From assembly GCF_002192415.1 (NCBI RefSeq), contig NZ_CP021780.1, positions 2,852,001 to 2,916,000 on the forward strand: a DNA stretch of 64,000 nucleotides. Reading direction: 5' to 3'. A program made the translations under genes and the position numbers. Source of the stretch: Paenibacillus donghaensis (GTDB lineage Bacteria > Bacillota > Bacilli > Paenibacillales > Paenibacillaceae). The notes beneath the pieces are model-generated. The model saw only the letters and a list, made by a program, of their open reading frames with translations. It did no database searches and was not told the DNA's origin. Below, in pieces: positions 43,397 through 51,826 of this stretch (positions are counted from its first letter, which is position 1; every line of letters begins with the position of its first letter).

Positions 43397-44265
43397 TGAA
43401 GCAGAACTTAGGAGAAAAAGGTTTCCAAGTAGCCAACTACGTCTTCCTGACGGCTGCTGCTTTTACCATGATCCTGCCGCTGCTGCACCTGTTCGCGGTT
43501 TCCCTGAGTTCTCCGGTTGCGGCAGACTCCAAGGAAGTCTTCCTGTGGCCGGTCGGCTTTACGTTGGCATCCTGGAAGCACATCTTGCAGAGCTCCGGCT
43601 TATGGCAATCCTTTGGTGTAACCGTGTTCATCACGGTGGCGGGTACGGCGCTGAGCATGCTCTTTTCTGTGCTGACCGCTTTTCCACTGTCACGCCGGGA
43701 GTTCCTGCTCCGCAAGCAAGTGATGCTGGGCATCGTCATCACGATGATTTTCAATGCGCCGATGATCCCGTTCTTCCTGACGGTAAGGGAGCTGGGCATG
43801 ATGAATTCACTATGGTCCTTGCTCATTCCGGGTGTCATCGGCACCTTCAATATGGTTATTCTGCGCACCTTCTTTATGAGCTTGCCGAAGGAGCTGGATG
43901 ACACCGCCCGGATTGACGGCTGTCATGATTTCCGGATTCTGTTCCAGATTTATCTGCCGCTATCCAAGCCGGTGCTGGCCACGGTCAGCCTGTTCTATGC
44001 CGTAGGCTACTGGAACACGTTCCAGCGGGCGGTACTCTTCCTGCGTGATCCCGGACTGTGGCCGCTGCAGATGAAGCTGCGCGCCTATTTGACCAGCCCG
44101 GAGGAACTGGCTCAGGTGAACATGTTTCTGGGCGACTACAACTTCAACACAACCACGTTAAAGGCGGCGACGATTCTTTTTGCAAGCGTTCCCATCATTA
44201 TGGTGTATCCTTATTTACAGAAATATTTTGTGAAGGGTTCGCTGCTGGGATCGCTGAAAGAATAA
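43390..44265 (+). CDS. Sugar ABC permease (LplC/YtcP-type), pectin locus
   Basis: This partner permease has 291 residues from GTG 43390 (GTG 43396 is two codons in and equally plausible). Six helices, the EAA loop DDTARIDGCHDFRILFQIYLP and the C-terminal FVKGSLLGSLK identify it. It works with the preceding permease and the lipoprotein 23 bases downstream; the ATPase is presumably a shared MsmX type encoded elsewhere. Confidence 0.9.
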   Translation: MVVKQNLGEKGFQVANYVFLTAAAFTMILPLLHLFAVSLSSPVAADSKEVFLWPVGFTLASWKHILQSSGLWQSFGVTVFITVAGTALSMLFSVLTAFPLSRREFLLRKQVMLGIVITMIFNAPMIPFFLTVRELGMMNSLWSLLIPGVIGTFNMVILRTFFMSLPKELDDTARIDGCHDFRILFQIYLPLSKPVLATVSLFYAVGYWNTFQRAVLFLRDPGLWPLQMKLRAYLTSPEELAQVNMFLGDYNFNTTTLKAATILFASVPIIMVYPYLQKYFVKGSLLGSLKE

Positions 44266-44288
44266 TACTTTACCAAGGGGATGATTCA

Positions 44289-45836
44289 ATGAGAACACAA
44301 CTTACCCACAAGATTGTACCGCTAATGCTCAGTCTGTCCATGCTGCTGGTGGCTGGCTGCGGCAGCAATACCCCGAACGCGGAAGGCAGTGAAGGTGCAG
44401 CGGGTGAAGGGAACTCGGGGACCGGGGCAGTAAAAGTCGAAGTATTCAAAAGCCATATGGGCATCGGCAGCATGCCGGCTGCCGATGATCCGCATGTGAA
44501 ATACATCGCTGACCAAACAGGGGTTCAGTATGAGCTGATTACAACCCCTCCCGGCTCGGAGCCATCCGAATATCTGAACCTGATGATCGCCTCGGATGAC
44601 CTGCCGGATATCCTGCGGCCGATCGGAGGCGTCGAGCAGACGCTGATCCAGCAGGGCGGAGCGCTGCCCCTGGATGAACTGCTGCCTGAATATGCCCCGC
44701 ATGTCTGGGAGAGTATTCCCCAGGAAGCCTGGGATATCGTCCGCTCCGCTTCCCCTGACGGCAAAATCTATTATGTGCCCAAAGTGTTCCTGGTGCCGGA
44801 ACGTGCACCCCTGATCCGCAAGGATTGGCTGGATAAGGTGGGTATGGAGATGCCAAAGACCAAGGATGAATATGTCGAGCTGCTCAAAGCCTTCCGTGAC
44901 AAGGACCCGAACGGCAACGGCAAGGCGGATGAGCTGCCTACAAGCGGAAGGGAATTCGGCAGATGGATGGACCATCTGTTCGCTATTTACGGGGTAGCGA
45001 TGTGGGAAGGGTATCCTGAATGGGATGAATACGATGGAAAAATCCAGTATGCAGGGACCACCGCCAATATGCGGGAGGCCATCAAGTTCATCCGCATGCT
45101 GTATGAAGAAAAACTGCTGGACAACGAAACATTCCTGAACAAAGGGGAAGTCTGGCAGGCCAAAATAAACAATAACCTCGTGGGCAGCTGGTACCATTTG
45201 CCGGCGAATGTACGTGATCGGTACAATGCCATGCTGACCCAGGCACCGGATGCTTACATTGCGGCGATGCCGCTGCCCAAAGCCGAGGGCTTTGACGCCT
45301 TCGTAACCCAGAAGAGCATGGGTGAACCGGAATGGATGATTCCTGCGGCCAAGCAAGATAATGCTTCTAATGCCCTGAAGCTGCTGGATTTCTTCTATAA
45401 TCCCGAGAATGATGAATTTGTCCGCTTTGGGCTTGAAGGGGAGCAGCATGAAGTCAAGGACGGGCGCAAGGTAATTATCCCGCCTGCCGACAACAAACCG
45501 CTTGCACTTGGCATGAAGAATTTGACCACCACAGACGACATGAACAAGCGGATTGAAGAGACTTATCCGGAGAACCAGCAGCAAATGGTCAAAGACATGT
45601 TCACAGTCAGCACCGCCGATGCCCGGCAAATTGCCGGTGACGGTCTTCCGGCTTCTGTATATGAAGGTTATCCCGATATCCAGTCCCACAAGCTGTTCCA
45701 GGAGGTATTGACCAAGATTGTCATCGGCGAGCAGCCGCTGGAGGCTTATGATGAATACGTGAAGAAATGGAATGCCTCCGGGGGCGAAGAAGTGACCCAT
45801 CGCGTGCAGGAATGGTATGAGAAGGTGAAAAAATGA
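44289..45836 (+). CDS. LplA-type sugar-binding lipoprotein, pectin locus
   Basis: ATG 44289 starts a 515-residue lipoprotein with lipobox LVAGC near residue 21; a much longer in-frame reading begins inside the permease gene and is rejected. The mature part is a family-1 solute-binding fold (PDGKIYYVPKVF, RAPLIRKDWLDKVGMEMP). A calcium-loop-like DKDPNGNGKADELP occurs near residue 205, as in related oligosaccharide-binding proteins. It binds oligosaccharides outside for the two permeases. Its stop overlaps the next start by four bases. Confidence 0.9.
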   Translation: MRTQLTHKIVPLMLSLSMLLVAGCGSNTPNAEGSEGAAGEGNSGTGAVKVEVFKSHMGIGSMPAADDPHVKYIADQTGVQYELITTPPGSEPSEYLNLMIASDDLPDILRPIGGVEQTLIQQGGALPLDELLPEYAPHVWESIPQEAWDIVRSASPDGKIYYVPKVFLVPERAPLIRKDWLDKVGMEMPKTKDEYVELLKAFRDKDPNGNGKADELPTSGREFGRWMDHLFAIYGVAMWEGYPEWDEYDGKIQYAGTTANMREAIKFIRMLYEEKLLDNETFLNKGEVWQAKINNNLVGSWYHLPANVRDRYNAMLTQAPDAYIAAMPLPKAEGFDAFVTQKSMGEPEWMIPAAKQDNASNALKLLDFFYNPENDEFVRFGLEGEQHEVKDGRKVIIPPADNKPLALGMKNLTTTDDMNKRIEETYPENQQQMVKDMFTVSTADARQIAGDGLPASVYEGYPDIQSHKLFQEVLTKIVIGEQPLEAYDEYVKKWNASGGEEVTHRVQEWYEKVKK

Positions 45837-47164
45837 GAAAAAGATATGCCATATGCGGTGTCAGCGGCAGAGCTTTGGGACAATTCGCCAAACCGATTCA
45901 TGAGCTGTTCTCCCATAATTCGGAGGTCGTGGCACTGCTGGATACGGACCCTGCACGATTTGAAGCTTATCGCTCCCGCTTCCCGGATCACACAGAAGTT
46001 GCCGTTTATGCAGCTTCTGATTTCGGGACTATGGTGGAGGAGACGAAGCCCGACTGTATCATTGTCGCTGGCAGGGATGATACCCATGTACGCTATATCA
46101 CAGCAGCGCTGGAGCGTGATCTGGATGTGATCACCGAGAAACCTATGGTCACTACGGGGGCTGACGCCAGACGCGTTCTGGAAGCGGAAGCCGTAAGCCG
46201 GGGCAAGGTGACCGTAACCTTCAATTACCGCTATATGCCAATTCACATGCGGATCAAGGAGATGATTCAGGAGGGAAAGGTTGGCCGTGTCACCTCCATA
46301 GACCTTAACTGGTATATCGATACCCATCACGGCTCCAGCTACTTCAAACGCTGGAACCGTGAACGGGCCTTCTCAGGCGGCTTGTCTGTCCATAAAAGCA
46401 CCCATCATTTCGACCTGGTCCAGTGGTGGATCAACCAGAAGCCGGTGGAGGTCTTCGCCTATGGAGCACTGAACTATTACGGTGCTGAAGGCGAGTGGAA
46501 CCCGGCGCGGGAGGATGGAAGACACTGCCGGACGTGCAGAGTCTCCGAAGACTGTGCCTATTATTCCCGCTGGACACCGCGCAGCCGCCAGATCCGGGTG
46601 CCGGATGACCACCTGAATCTGCTCGGTGCAGATTCTAAGGATTTCCCATACACGTCCTACCGTCCGGACCAATGCATCTTTGATTCCACAATCGCAATAG
46701 AAGATACGTATACGGCAGCAGTGAAATATAACGGAGGAGCGCTGATGAGCTATTCGGTCAATTTCTCGCTTCCTTACGAAGGCTACCGGCTGGCGGTGAA
46801 CGGCACACGGGGCAGGCTGGAGACACTGGAATACCATATGCCCGCACGCACGCCTTTCCCCACACCGGTCCAGACTATCGACTACTTTCCCCTGTTTGGG
46901 TCGAAGGAGACGATTCATGTCGTACACCGGGAAGGAGGTCATGGCGGGGGAGACCCGCTGCTGCTAGAGGATATTTTTCTGGGCGAAGACCGGAACCGGC
47001 CGTACCGGATTCTGTCGGGTGCCGCAGACGGTGCTTATTCAGTTGCCGCCGGGGAGGCGGTATGGCGTTCTGCGGAAGAACACCGGCCCGTTGCCATAGA
47101 CGAAGTGCTTGGCGGTTGGGGAAGTACAGTGCCGGGGCAGAAAGTGAGAGAGCAGAGAACATGA
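45833..47164 (+). CDS. Gfo/Idh/MocA-family NAD(P)-dependent oxidoreductase
   Basis: A 443-residue cytoplasmic enzyme. The Rossmann motif GVSGRALGQF opens the N-terminus and the conserved ITEKPM follows near residues 100-105. The C-terminal domain includes HKSTHHFDLVQWW with its active-site histidines. A small insert with four cysteines (CRTCRVSEDC, about 224-233) is typical of a sub-branch acting on sugars. It probably oxidises or epimerises a sugar released in this locus. It is overlapped by four bases on both sides, so it is tightly coupled. Confidence 0.87.
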   Translation: MRKRYAICGVSGRALGQFAKPIHELFSHNSEVVALLDTDPARFEAYRSRFPDHTEVAVYAASDFGTMVEETKPDCIIVAGRDDTHVRYITAALERDLDVITEKPMVTTGADARRVLEAEAVSRGKVTVTFNYRYMPIHMRIKEMIQEGKVGRVTSIDLNWYIDTHHGSSYFKRWNRERAFSGGLSVHKSTHHFDLVQWWINQKPVEVFAYGALNYYGAEGEWNPAREDGRHCRTCRVSEDCAYYSRWTPRSRQIRVPDDHLNLLGADSKDFPYTSYRPDQCIFDSTIAIEDTYTAAVKYNGGALMSYSVNFSLPYEGYRLAVNGTRGRLETLEYHMPARTPFPTPVQTIDYFPLFGSKETIHVVHREGGHGGGDPLLLEDIFLGEDRNRPYRILSGAADGAYSVAAGEAVWRSAEEHRPVAIDEVLGGWGSTVPGQKVREQRT

Positions 47165-49404
47165 GCAGACAAGGTTATTTCGCGCCGGAAGAGAGCATTG
47201 CCTATCAGGGCGGTGAGGACGTTATGCACACGCTGATGACCATTGCGGCAAGATACATCGGGGCCAATCCGCCGCACCCTCCGGTCTACAGGGTCACCAG
47301 ACCAGGACCGGTGCGAAAGAGTGAGGACCACCGCTACAGCTTCCCGCTGGGAGAATTGTTCCCCGGCATGCGGCAGGGGCAGAAGGTGTACGCCTGGGCC
47401 AAGCTCTGGAGCGACAATGAACAGGAGTTCATCTTTCATGTGACCTGCTTCGGCCCGCTCAGAGTATACCATCAGGGAAAGGCCGTCTACGGCTCCGCCT
47501 CAGATGAAGAATATCCTGCGCTCCCCCTGCTGAAGCTGAAACTCCGGCTGGTACAAGGCTGGAATGATTTCGTGCTTGAATTCAGCCGTGGACAGCAGGG
47601 AAGCGGCGGCCTGTTCGGCACCGGCTCCAGGAAGAACAAACCTCTTCACTTCATTGTGTCTTCCCTGGAGCGGGAGGGAGAGGAAGGCTGGCTCTATACC
47701 GAGCCGCTTGATGCTCCCCTGCAGGAGATTCCAGCAGGTCCCCTGAGGGAGGAAGCTACCGGGGTGAGTTGGCTGCCGCGGCAGGAAGAGCCTGAAGGTG
47801 CAGCTCCATTCGGACAGCTGGTACGGATGTATGGCCGATCAAGCGGAATGTCTGCCTATGCGTGGACGAAGATCAACGGCTCGTACTGCGGGCATGAGCC
47901 TGTGGTGTTCTCCGGTGAAGCCTTCAGTCCGGTGGAATTCTCGGTTGACGGGAAGGAGGTCTTCCGGCAGGAACGGGCGGGAGCCTTCCGCTTCGAGCTG
48001 CAGTTGTCCCCTGCCAGTCATCACCTGACTGCGAACTGTCTCTGCGGACAGCAGGATTGGGGCTTCCGGCTGGATCCGGCTTCACTTGCGCTATTAACTC
48101 CTGCGCAGGATGTAAAAGGATACAATGGCAAATGGCTGTACCTGGGACCCTTTCAGGCCGGGCAGGAGATAGACCTGACTGCCTGTCAGACCATGAAGCA
48201 AACGGTCCGCAGCGGGACAGGAGAAGACGTATACTGGCGGACGGAACTGCAGGGCGGAGAGGTGCGTCCATTCTTGGAGAATGAATGGTTCGGCCGAGCG
48301 AACTATCCGCTTGGAGTCACCTTGTATGGTCTGCTTCAGCTCGGCAAAGCGGGGGACCGGCCGGATATCCGCGACTACGTGCTGAACCACATCGAATTTG
48401 CCTCTTCCCGTTTCAGTTATTCCCTGTGGGACAGAGCACGTTATGGGGCCGCTGGACTTAATAACCAGCTGTCGCATATCGACAGCCTGGATGACTGCGG
48501 ATCTTTCGGAGCTACCCTGCTGCTGGCCGATCAGGAACGCAAGCTGGAAGGGGCCGCGCAGACCGCAGCTCATATCGCGGACTATATTTTGCATCGGCAG
48601 GACCGTCTGGAAGATGGAACCTTATACCGCAAGGTTGGTGTCTCAAGAACGATGGATAATACCCTGTGGTGTGATGATCTGTACATGAGCATCCCGTTCC
48701 TATGCAGATATGCACACTGGTCGAGTGACGGGAAGGCGCTGGATGAAGCGGCAAGACAGGTACTTTTGTATAAAAAATACCTCTATATCCCGCAGCGGCA
48801 AATCATGTCTCACGTGTTCGATGTGGAACGGGGTCAGCCCACACTTACCCCATGGGGCAGAGGCAACGGCTGGGTGCTGTTCTCCTTGTCTGAGCTGCTG
48901 ACGGCGCTGCCTCCAGAGCATCCTTCCTCCACGGCTCTCCTTCAGTTCTATAGGGAATTGTGTGCAGGATATTTGGGACTACAGGGCAGGGATGGATTAT
49001 GGCATCAGGTGCTGACGGACCTCGAGTCTTATGAAGAAACTTCCTGTACCTCAATGTTCATCTATTCGTTCGCCCGTGGGGTACAGCTTGGCTGGCATGT
49101 GGAGCCGGAACCCTATACACAAGCTGTGCTGCGGGGATGGAGGGGACTTACCCGGCGGTCGATCGACAAACAGGGGAATGTGTACGGGGTATGCAGGGGC
49201 TCAAGCTATTCTTTCTCCAATCAATACTACAAGCATGAGCTGAGCTGGAACCTGAATGATATCCATGGGATCGGTATTGTGCTCCTGGCCGGGCTGGAAG
49301 CCATGTCCATGCAGGAATGGCAGGAGCACGCTTCGTCTGCGGAAACTGTCGAAACTGTCGAAACTGTTGGCAACCCTGGGAACGGGACACCCATAAGGAG
49401 ATAG
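47161..49404 (+). CDS. Large GH105-type unsaturated glucuronyl hydrolase with N-terminal accessory region
   Basis: ATG 47161 overlaps the preceding stop and gives 747 residues; a longer reading lies inside the upstream gene. The last 360 residues form an (alpha/alpha)6 barrel of GH105/GH88 type, with WCDDLYMSIPF (catalytic-Asp region, about 503-513) and WGRGNGWVLFSLSELL. The first 370 residues are beta-rich and unrecognised (KVYAWAKLWSDNEQEFIFHV, WNDFVLEFSRG), an unusual addition since GH105 enzymes are usually about 380 residues. It should remove the unsaturated uronic acid left by lyases. The C-terminus carries the repeat ETVETVETV. Confidence 0.8.
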   Translation: MSRQGYFAPEESIAYQGGEDVMHTLMTIAARYIGANPPHPPVYRVTRPGPVRKSEDHRYSFPLGELFPGMRQGQKVYAWAKLWSDNEQEFIFHVTCFGPLRVYHQGKAVYGSASDEEYPALPLLKLKLRLVQGWNDFVLEFSRGQQGSGGLFGTGSRKNKPLHFIVSSLEREGEEGWLYTEPLDAPLQEIPAGPLREEATGVSWLPRQEEPEGAAPFGQLVRMYGRSSGMSAYAWTKINGSYCGHEPVVFSGEAFSPVEFSVDGKEVFRQERAGAFRFELQLSPASHHLTANCLCGQQDWGFRLDPASLALLTPAQDVKGYNGKWLYLGPFQAGQEIDLTACQTMKQTVRSGTGEDVYWRTELQGGEVRPFLENEWFGRANYPLGVTLYGLLQLGKAGDRPDIRDYVLNHIEFASSRFSYSLWDRARYGAAGLNNQLSHIDSLDDCGSFGATLLLADQERKLEGAAQTAAHIADYILHRQDRLEDGTLYRKVGVSRTMDNTLWCDDLYMSIPFLCRYAHWSSDGKALDEAARQVLLYKKYLYIPQRQIMSHVFDVERGQPTLTPWGRGNGWVLFSLSELLTALPPEHPSSTALLQFYRELCAGYLGLQGRDGLWHQVLTDLESYEETSCTSMFIYSFARGVQLGWHVEPEPYTQAVLRGWRGLTRRSIDKQGNVYGVCRGSSYSFSNQYYKHELSWNLNDIHGIGIVLLAGLEAMSMQEWQEHASSAETVETVETVGNPGNGTPIRR
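49342..49368 (+). repeat. Three tandem 9-bp units inside the GH105-type gene
   Basis: GAAACTGTC occurs three times in a row (last unit GAAACTGTT) and encodes Glu-Thr-Val repeats near the C-terminus, a possible slippage site that keeps the frame. Confidence 0.7.
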
Positions 49405-49485
49405 AATAGGCATTACGGCCGGGTCGTATTGGGCAAGCGGGCACTGTATAATGGCGGTATATTGCATATAAGGCGGGAGATAACT

Positions 49486-51780
49486 GTGACCCTATCCTTT
49501 TTAAAGTGGCTGAAATTCAATTTCACCAATACCCAGACCCGGCTGCTGCTGATCCTGACCATTGCCGTCTTTATGATTATTATCGCCGTCGGGATGACTA
49601 CGTATTATTCCTCCAAGTCGGTATTGCAGCAGGAGCTTAGTGAACCGCAGCACCAGATGCTGCGCATCAGCATGAATGACATTGATGAGGCGATCCGGGA
49701 AAGCGACCAGATCGCGGTAAAAATCGCACTGAACGGCAACGTGTATAAATTTCTCACGAATGAAATACAAGGCTCATACCGCAATATCACGGAATTACTG
49801 CAGTTTCTGGAAACTCTAATCAGCAGTACACCTTTTATTAAGAGCGCTTACATTTATGATATGGAGCGAGAGAGCATGGTTGCTTTTCCTCAAGGCTATA
49901 GCTCCAACAAAGCCAATTTCCCTGATTCGGATTGGGTCGGGGTGGCTGCTGAGCTTAAGGACCGGCCCATGCTGGTCAAGCAGCGGGAGATCCCGGCAGG
50001 TTCAGGGAAATCCGTGCCACAGATCACACTCTACCGGAAGATTATGCTGTCCAAGCAGCTGAAGGGGATTATCGCGGTGAATTTCAAGACGGAGCAAATG
50101 TTCGAGCATATGCTGCTCTCTTCCGTCTCCCACCTTGACAGCCACCGCTTCATTCTTGATACCGACAACCAGCCGCTGTATGATCTCGGCAATTATGCCG
50201 TCGGAGAGGAGGCAGTAGGTCAGGTACTTACACAGCTGGAAGGGGAACAGCTTGGTGAGTTCAAGCATGAAGGCAAGCTCCTGCTGGCTTCACAGATTAT
50301 TTCGCCTTACACCGGATGGCGCTACCTGTCGGTGATATCGCAGGACAGTCTGCTGGCCAATGCCCGGAAGATCCGCGATATCGTCTTCGTGGTATCTCTG
50401 CTGGCTCTTGTGGCAGGGGCGGCCTCGATCACTTTCTATAATGCGGCCGCCTTCAGGCCCGTGAGGCGGATGAGGCAGCTGCTCAGCGGCTATGACCGGG
50501 AACGGATCAGCCCGGAACTGATCGATCTGGAGAAAATAACGGGCCAGCTGCTTACGGATCATGCCCAGCAGGCCATTAATCTCCGGCAGACCCTTCCGGA
50601 AGCCTCCTCCAAATTTCTGACAGATATTTATACCGGTAATATGACAGGAAATCGGGAAATCGGCGAGAAGTGGAGTCGTTACTTCAAGGATTGGAGTGAT
50701 GAGCCGCTGGCAGTCGCCATGCTGTCCATCGACGATTATGACGCCTGGTGCGAACGCTTCAAGAAGTCGGATCATTCCCTGCTGAAATTTGCCATTGCCA
50801 ATATCATTGCCGAGCTGCTGTCCGGACAGTGGCGTGTGCTGTCGGCCGATCTGGGCAGAGACCGGATGCTGGTTATGCTGCAGCCGCTTGAGCCAGGCAG
50901 GGACATCAGGGCAGCGGCAACCATCCAGGAAGCACTTGCGATGATCCCGCGGCTGCTTAAGTTCCAGGTCTCCGCCGGTGTGAGTGGATATCAAGAAGGG
51001 TTCATGCGGCTTCAGCAAGCGATGCAGGAAGCAGAGCAAGCACTCGAGTACAGATTGTACCGCGGATATGAATACGTGATTCCGTTCGAAGAGATTTCCG
51101 GTCATCAGCTGCCGGAGAGCCCTTCCGAAGAACATGAAGTCATGGCTAAGCTGACTGAAGCCATCGAAGCCGGCAGCGGGGAAGAGACACGGAAGGTGCT
51201 GGATAAAATGCTCAACCGCATTAAGACTGAGCAGTGGCACCCTTCCTCTGCGCTGAACTTTCTGGAGGCTGTTGCAGATACGCTGGAGCGCATCCGTCTG
51301 AACCGCGAGACAGAAGGCTGCGGAATCGAAATGTCCGGCTTGCGGACGATGCATCTGGAAGCTGCCTGGACTCTGCTGCGGAGGCAGGCAGAAGCCTTGG
51401 CTGAATGGTTCGGCAGCCTGCTGCTCAGCAAGGACTTCATTCTGTGCCAACAGATGATTACATTTATGAGCAGCCATCTGCAGGACCCTGTAGGCATTCA
51501 AGAGATTGCCGGGCACGCCGGCATCGGCACCAGTCTGGCCAGCCAGCTGTTCAAGCAGGAAATGAACGATACCCTTCACGGATATTTCACGAAACTGCGG
51601 ATGGAACGTGCCTGCGAGCTGCTGCTGGATACGGATTACAGGATTTCAGAGATCGCTTACATGGTTGGCTACCAGCATGAGAACAGCTTTATTCGCGTGT
51701 ACCGTAAATACAAGGACATTACACCGGGCAAATACAGGGAGATGATGCGCAGCCGCAGAGATTCTCTGCTGGGTTCCTAA
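49486..51780 (+). CDS. Membrane-bound AraC-type one-component regulator
   Basis: GTG 49486, six bases after GGGAG, starts a 764-residue protein; earlier in-frame codons lack a ribosome site. It has a helix near residues 15-40, a Cache-like extracellular sensor of about 250 residues, a second helix (VVSLLALVAGAASITFYNAA, about 300-320), a long cytoplasmic linker and a C-terminal AraC double helix-turn-helix ending ISEIAYMVGYQHENSFIRVY. This single-chain design, common in Paenibacillus, couples outside sugar sensing directly to transcription. It lies amid pectin genes and is their likely activator. Confidence 0.88.
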   Translation: MTLSFLKWLKFNFTNTQTRLLLILTIAVFMIIIAVGMTTYYSSKSVLQQELSEPQHQMLRISMNDIDEAIRESDQIAVKIALNGNVYKFLTNEIQGSYRNITELLQFLETLISSTPFIKSAYIYDMERESMVAFPQGYSSNKANFPDSDWVGVAAELKDRPMLVKQREIPAGSGKSVPQITLYRKIMLSKQLKGIIAVNFKTEQMFEHMLLSSVSHLDSHRFILDTDNQPLYDLGNYAVGEEAVGQVLTQLEGEQLGEFKHEGKLLLASQIISPYTGWRYLSVISQDSLLANARKIRDIVFVVSLLALVAGAASITFYNAAAFRPVRRMRQLLSGYDRERISPELIDLEKITGQLLTDHAQQAINLRQTLPEASSKFLTDIYTGNMTGNREIGEKWSRYFKDWSDEPLAVAMLSIDDYDAWCERFKKSDHSLLKFAIANIIAELLSGQWRVLSADLGRDRMLVMLQPLEPGRDIRAAATIQEALAMIPRLLKFQVSAGVSGYQEGFMRLQQAMQEAEQALEYRLYRGYEYVIPFEEISGHQLPESPSEEHEVMAKLTEAIEAGSGEETRKVLDKMLNRIKTEQWHPSSALNFLEAVADTLERIRLNRETEGCGIEMSGLRTMHLEAAWTLLRRQAEALAEWFGSLLLSKDFILCQQMITFMSSHLQDPVGIQEIAGHAGIGTSLASQLFKQEMNDTLHGYFTKLRMERACELLLDTDYRISEIAYMVGYQHENSFIRVYRKYKDITPGKYREMMRSRRDSLLGS

Positions 51781-51826
51781 CATCCCCTGTCTAAACCCGC
51801 TTGATGAGAAGGAGGCAGAGCCATTC

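Noticed and set aside
44322..45800. A 492-codon open frame on the minus strand
   Set aside because: It lies wholly inside the binding-lipoprotein gene on the other strand, has no ribosome site and no protein-like motifs; it is a by-product of codon bias.
49342..49368. Tandem 9-bp units considered as a CRISPR or minisatellite
   Set aside because: Only three units, no spacers, and in frame inside a gene; simple internal repeat.
50290..51579. A 429-codon minus-strand frame
   Set aside because: It is antisense to the membrane AraC regulator, whose domains are clear; no family pattern is visible in the antisense product.
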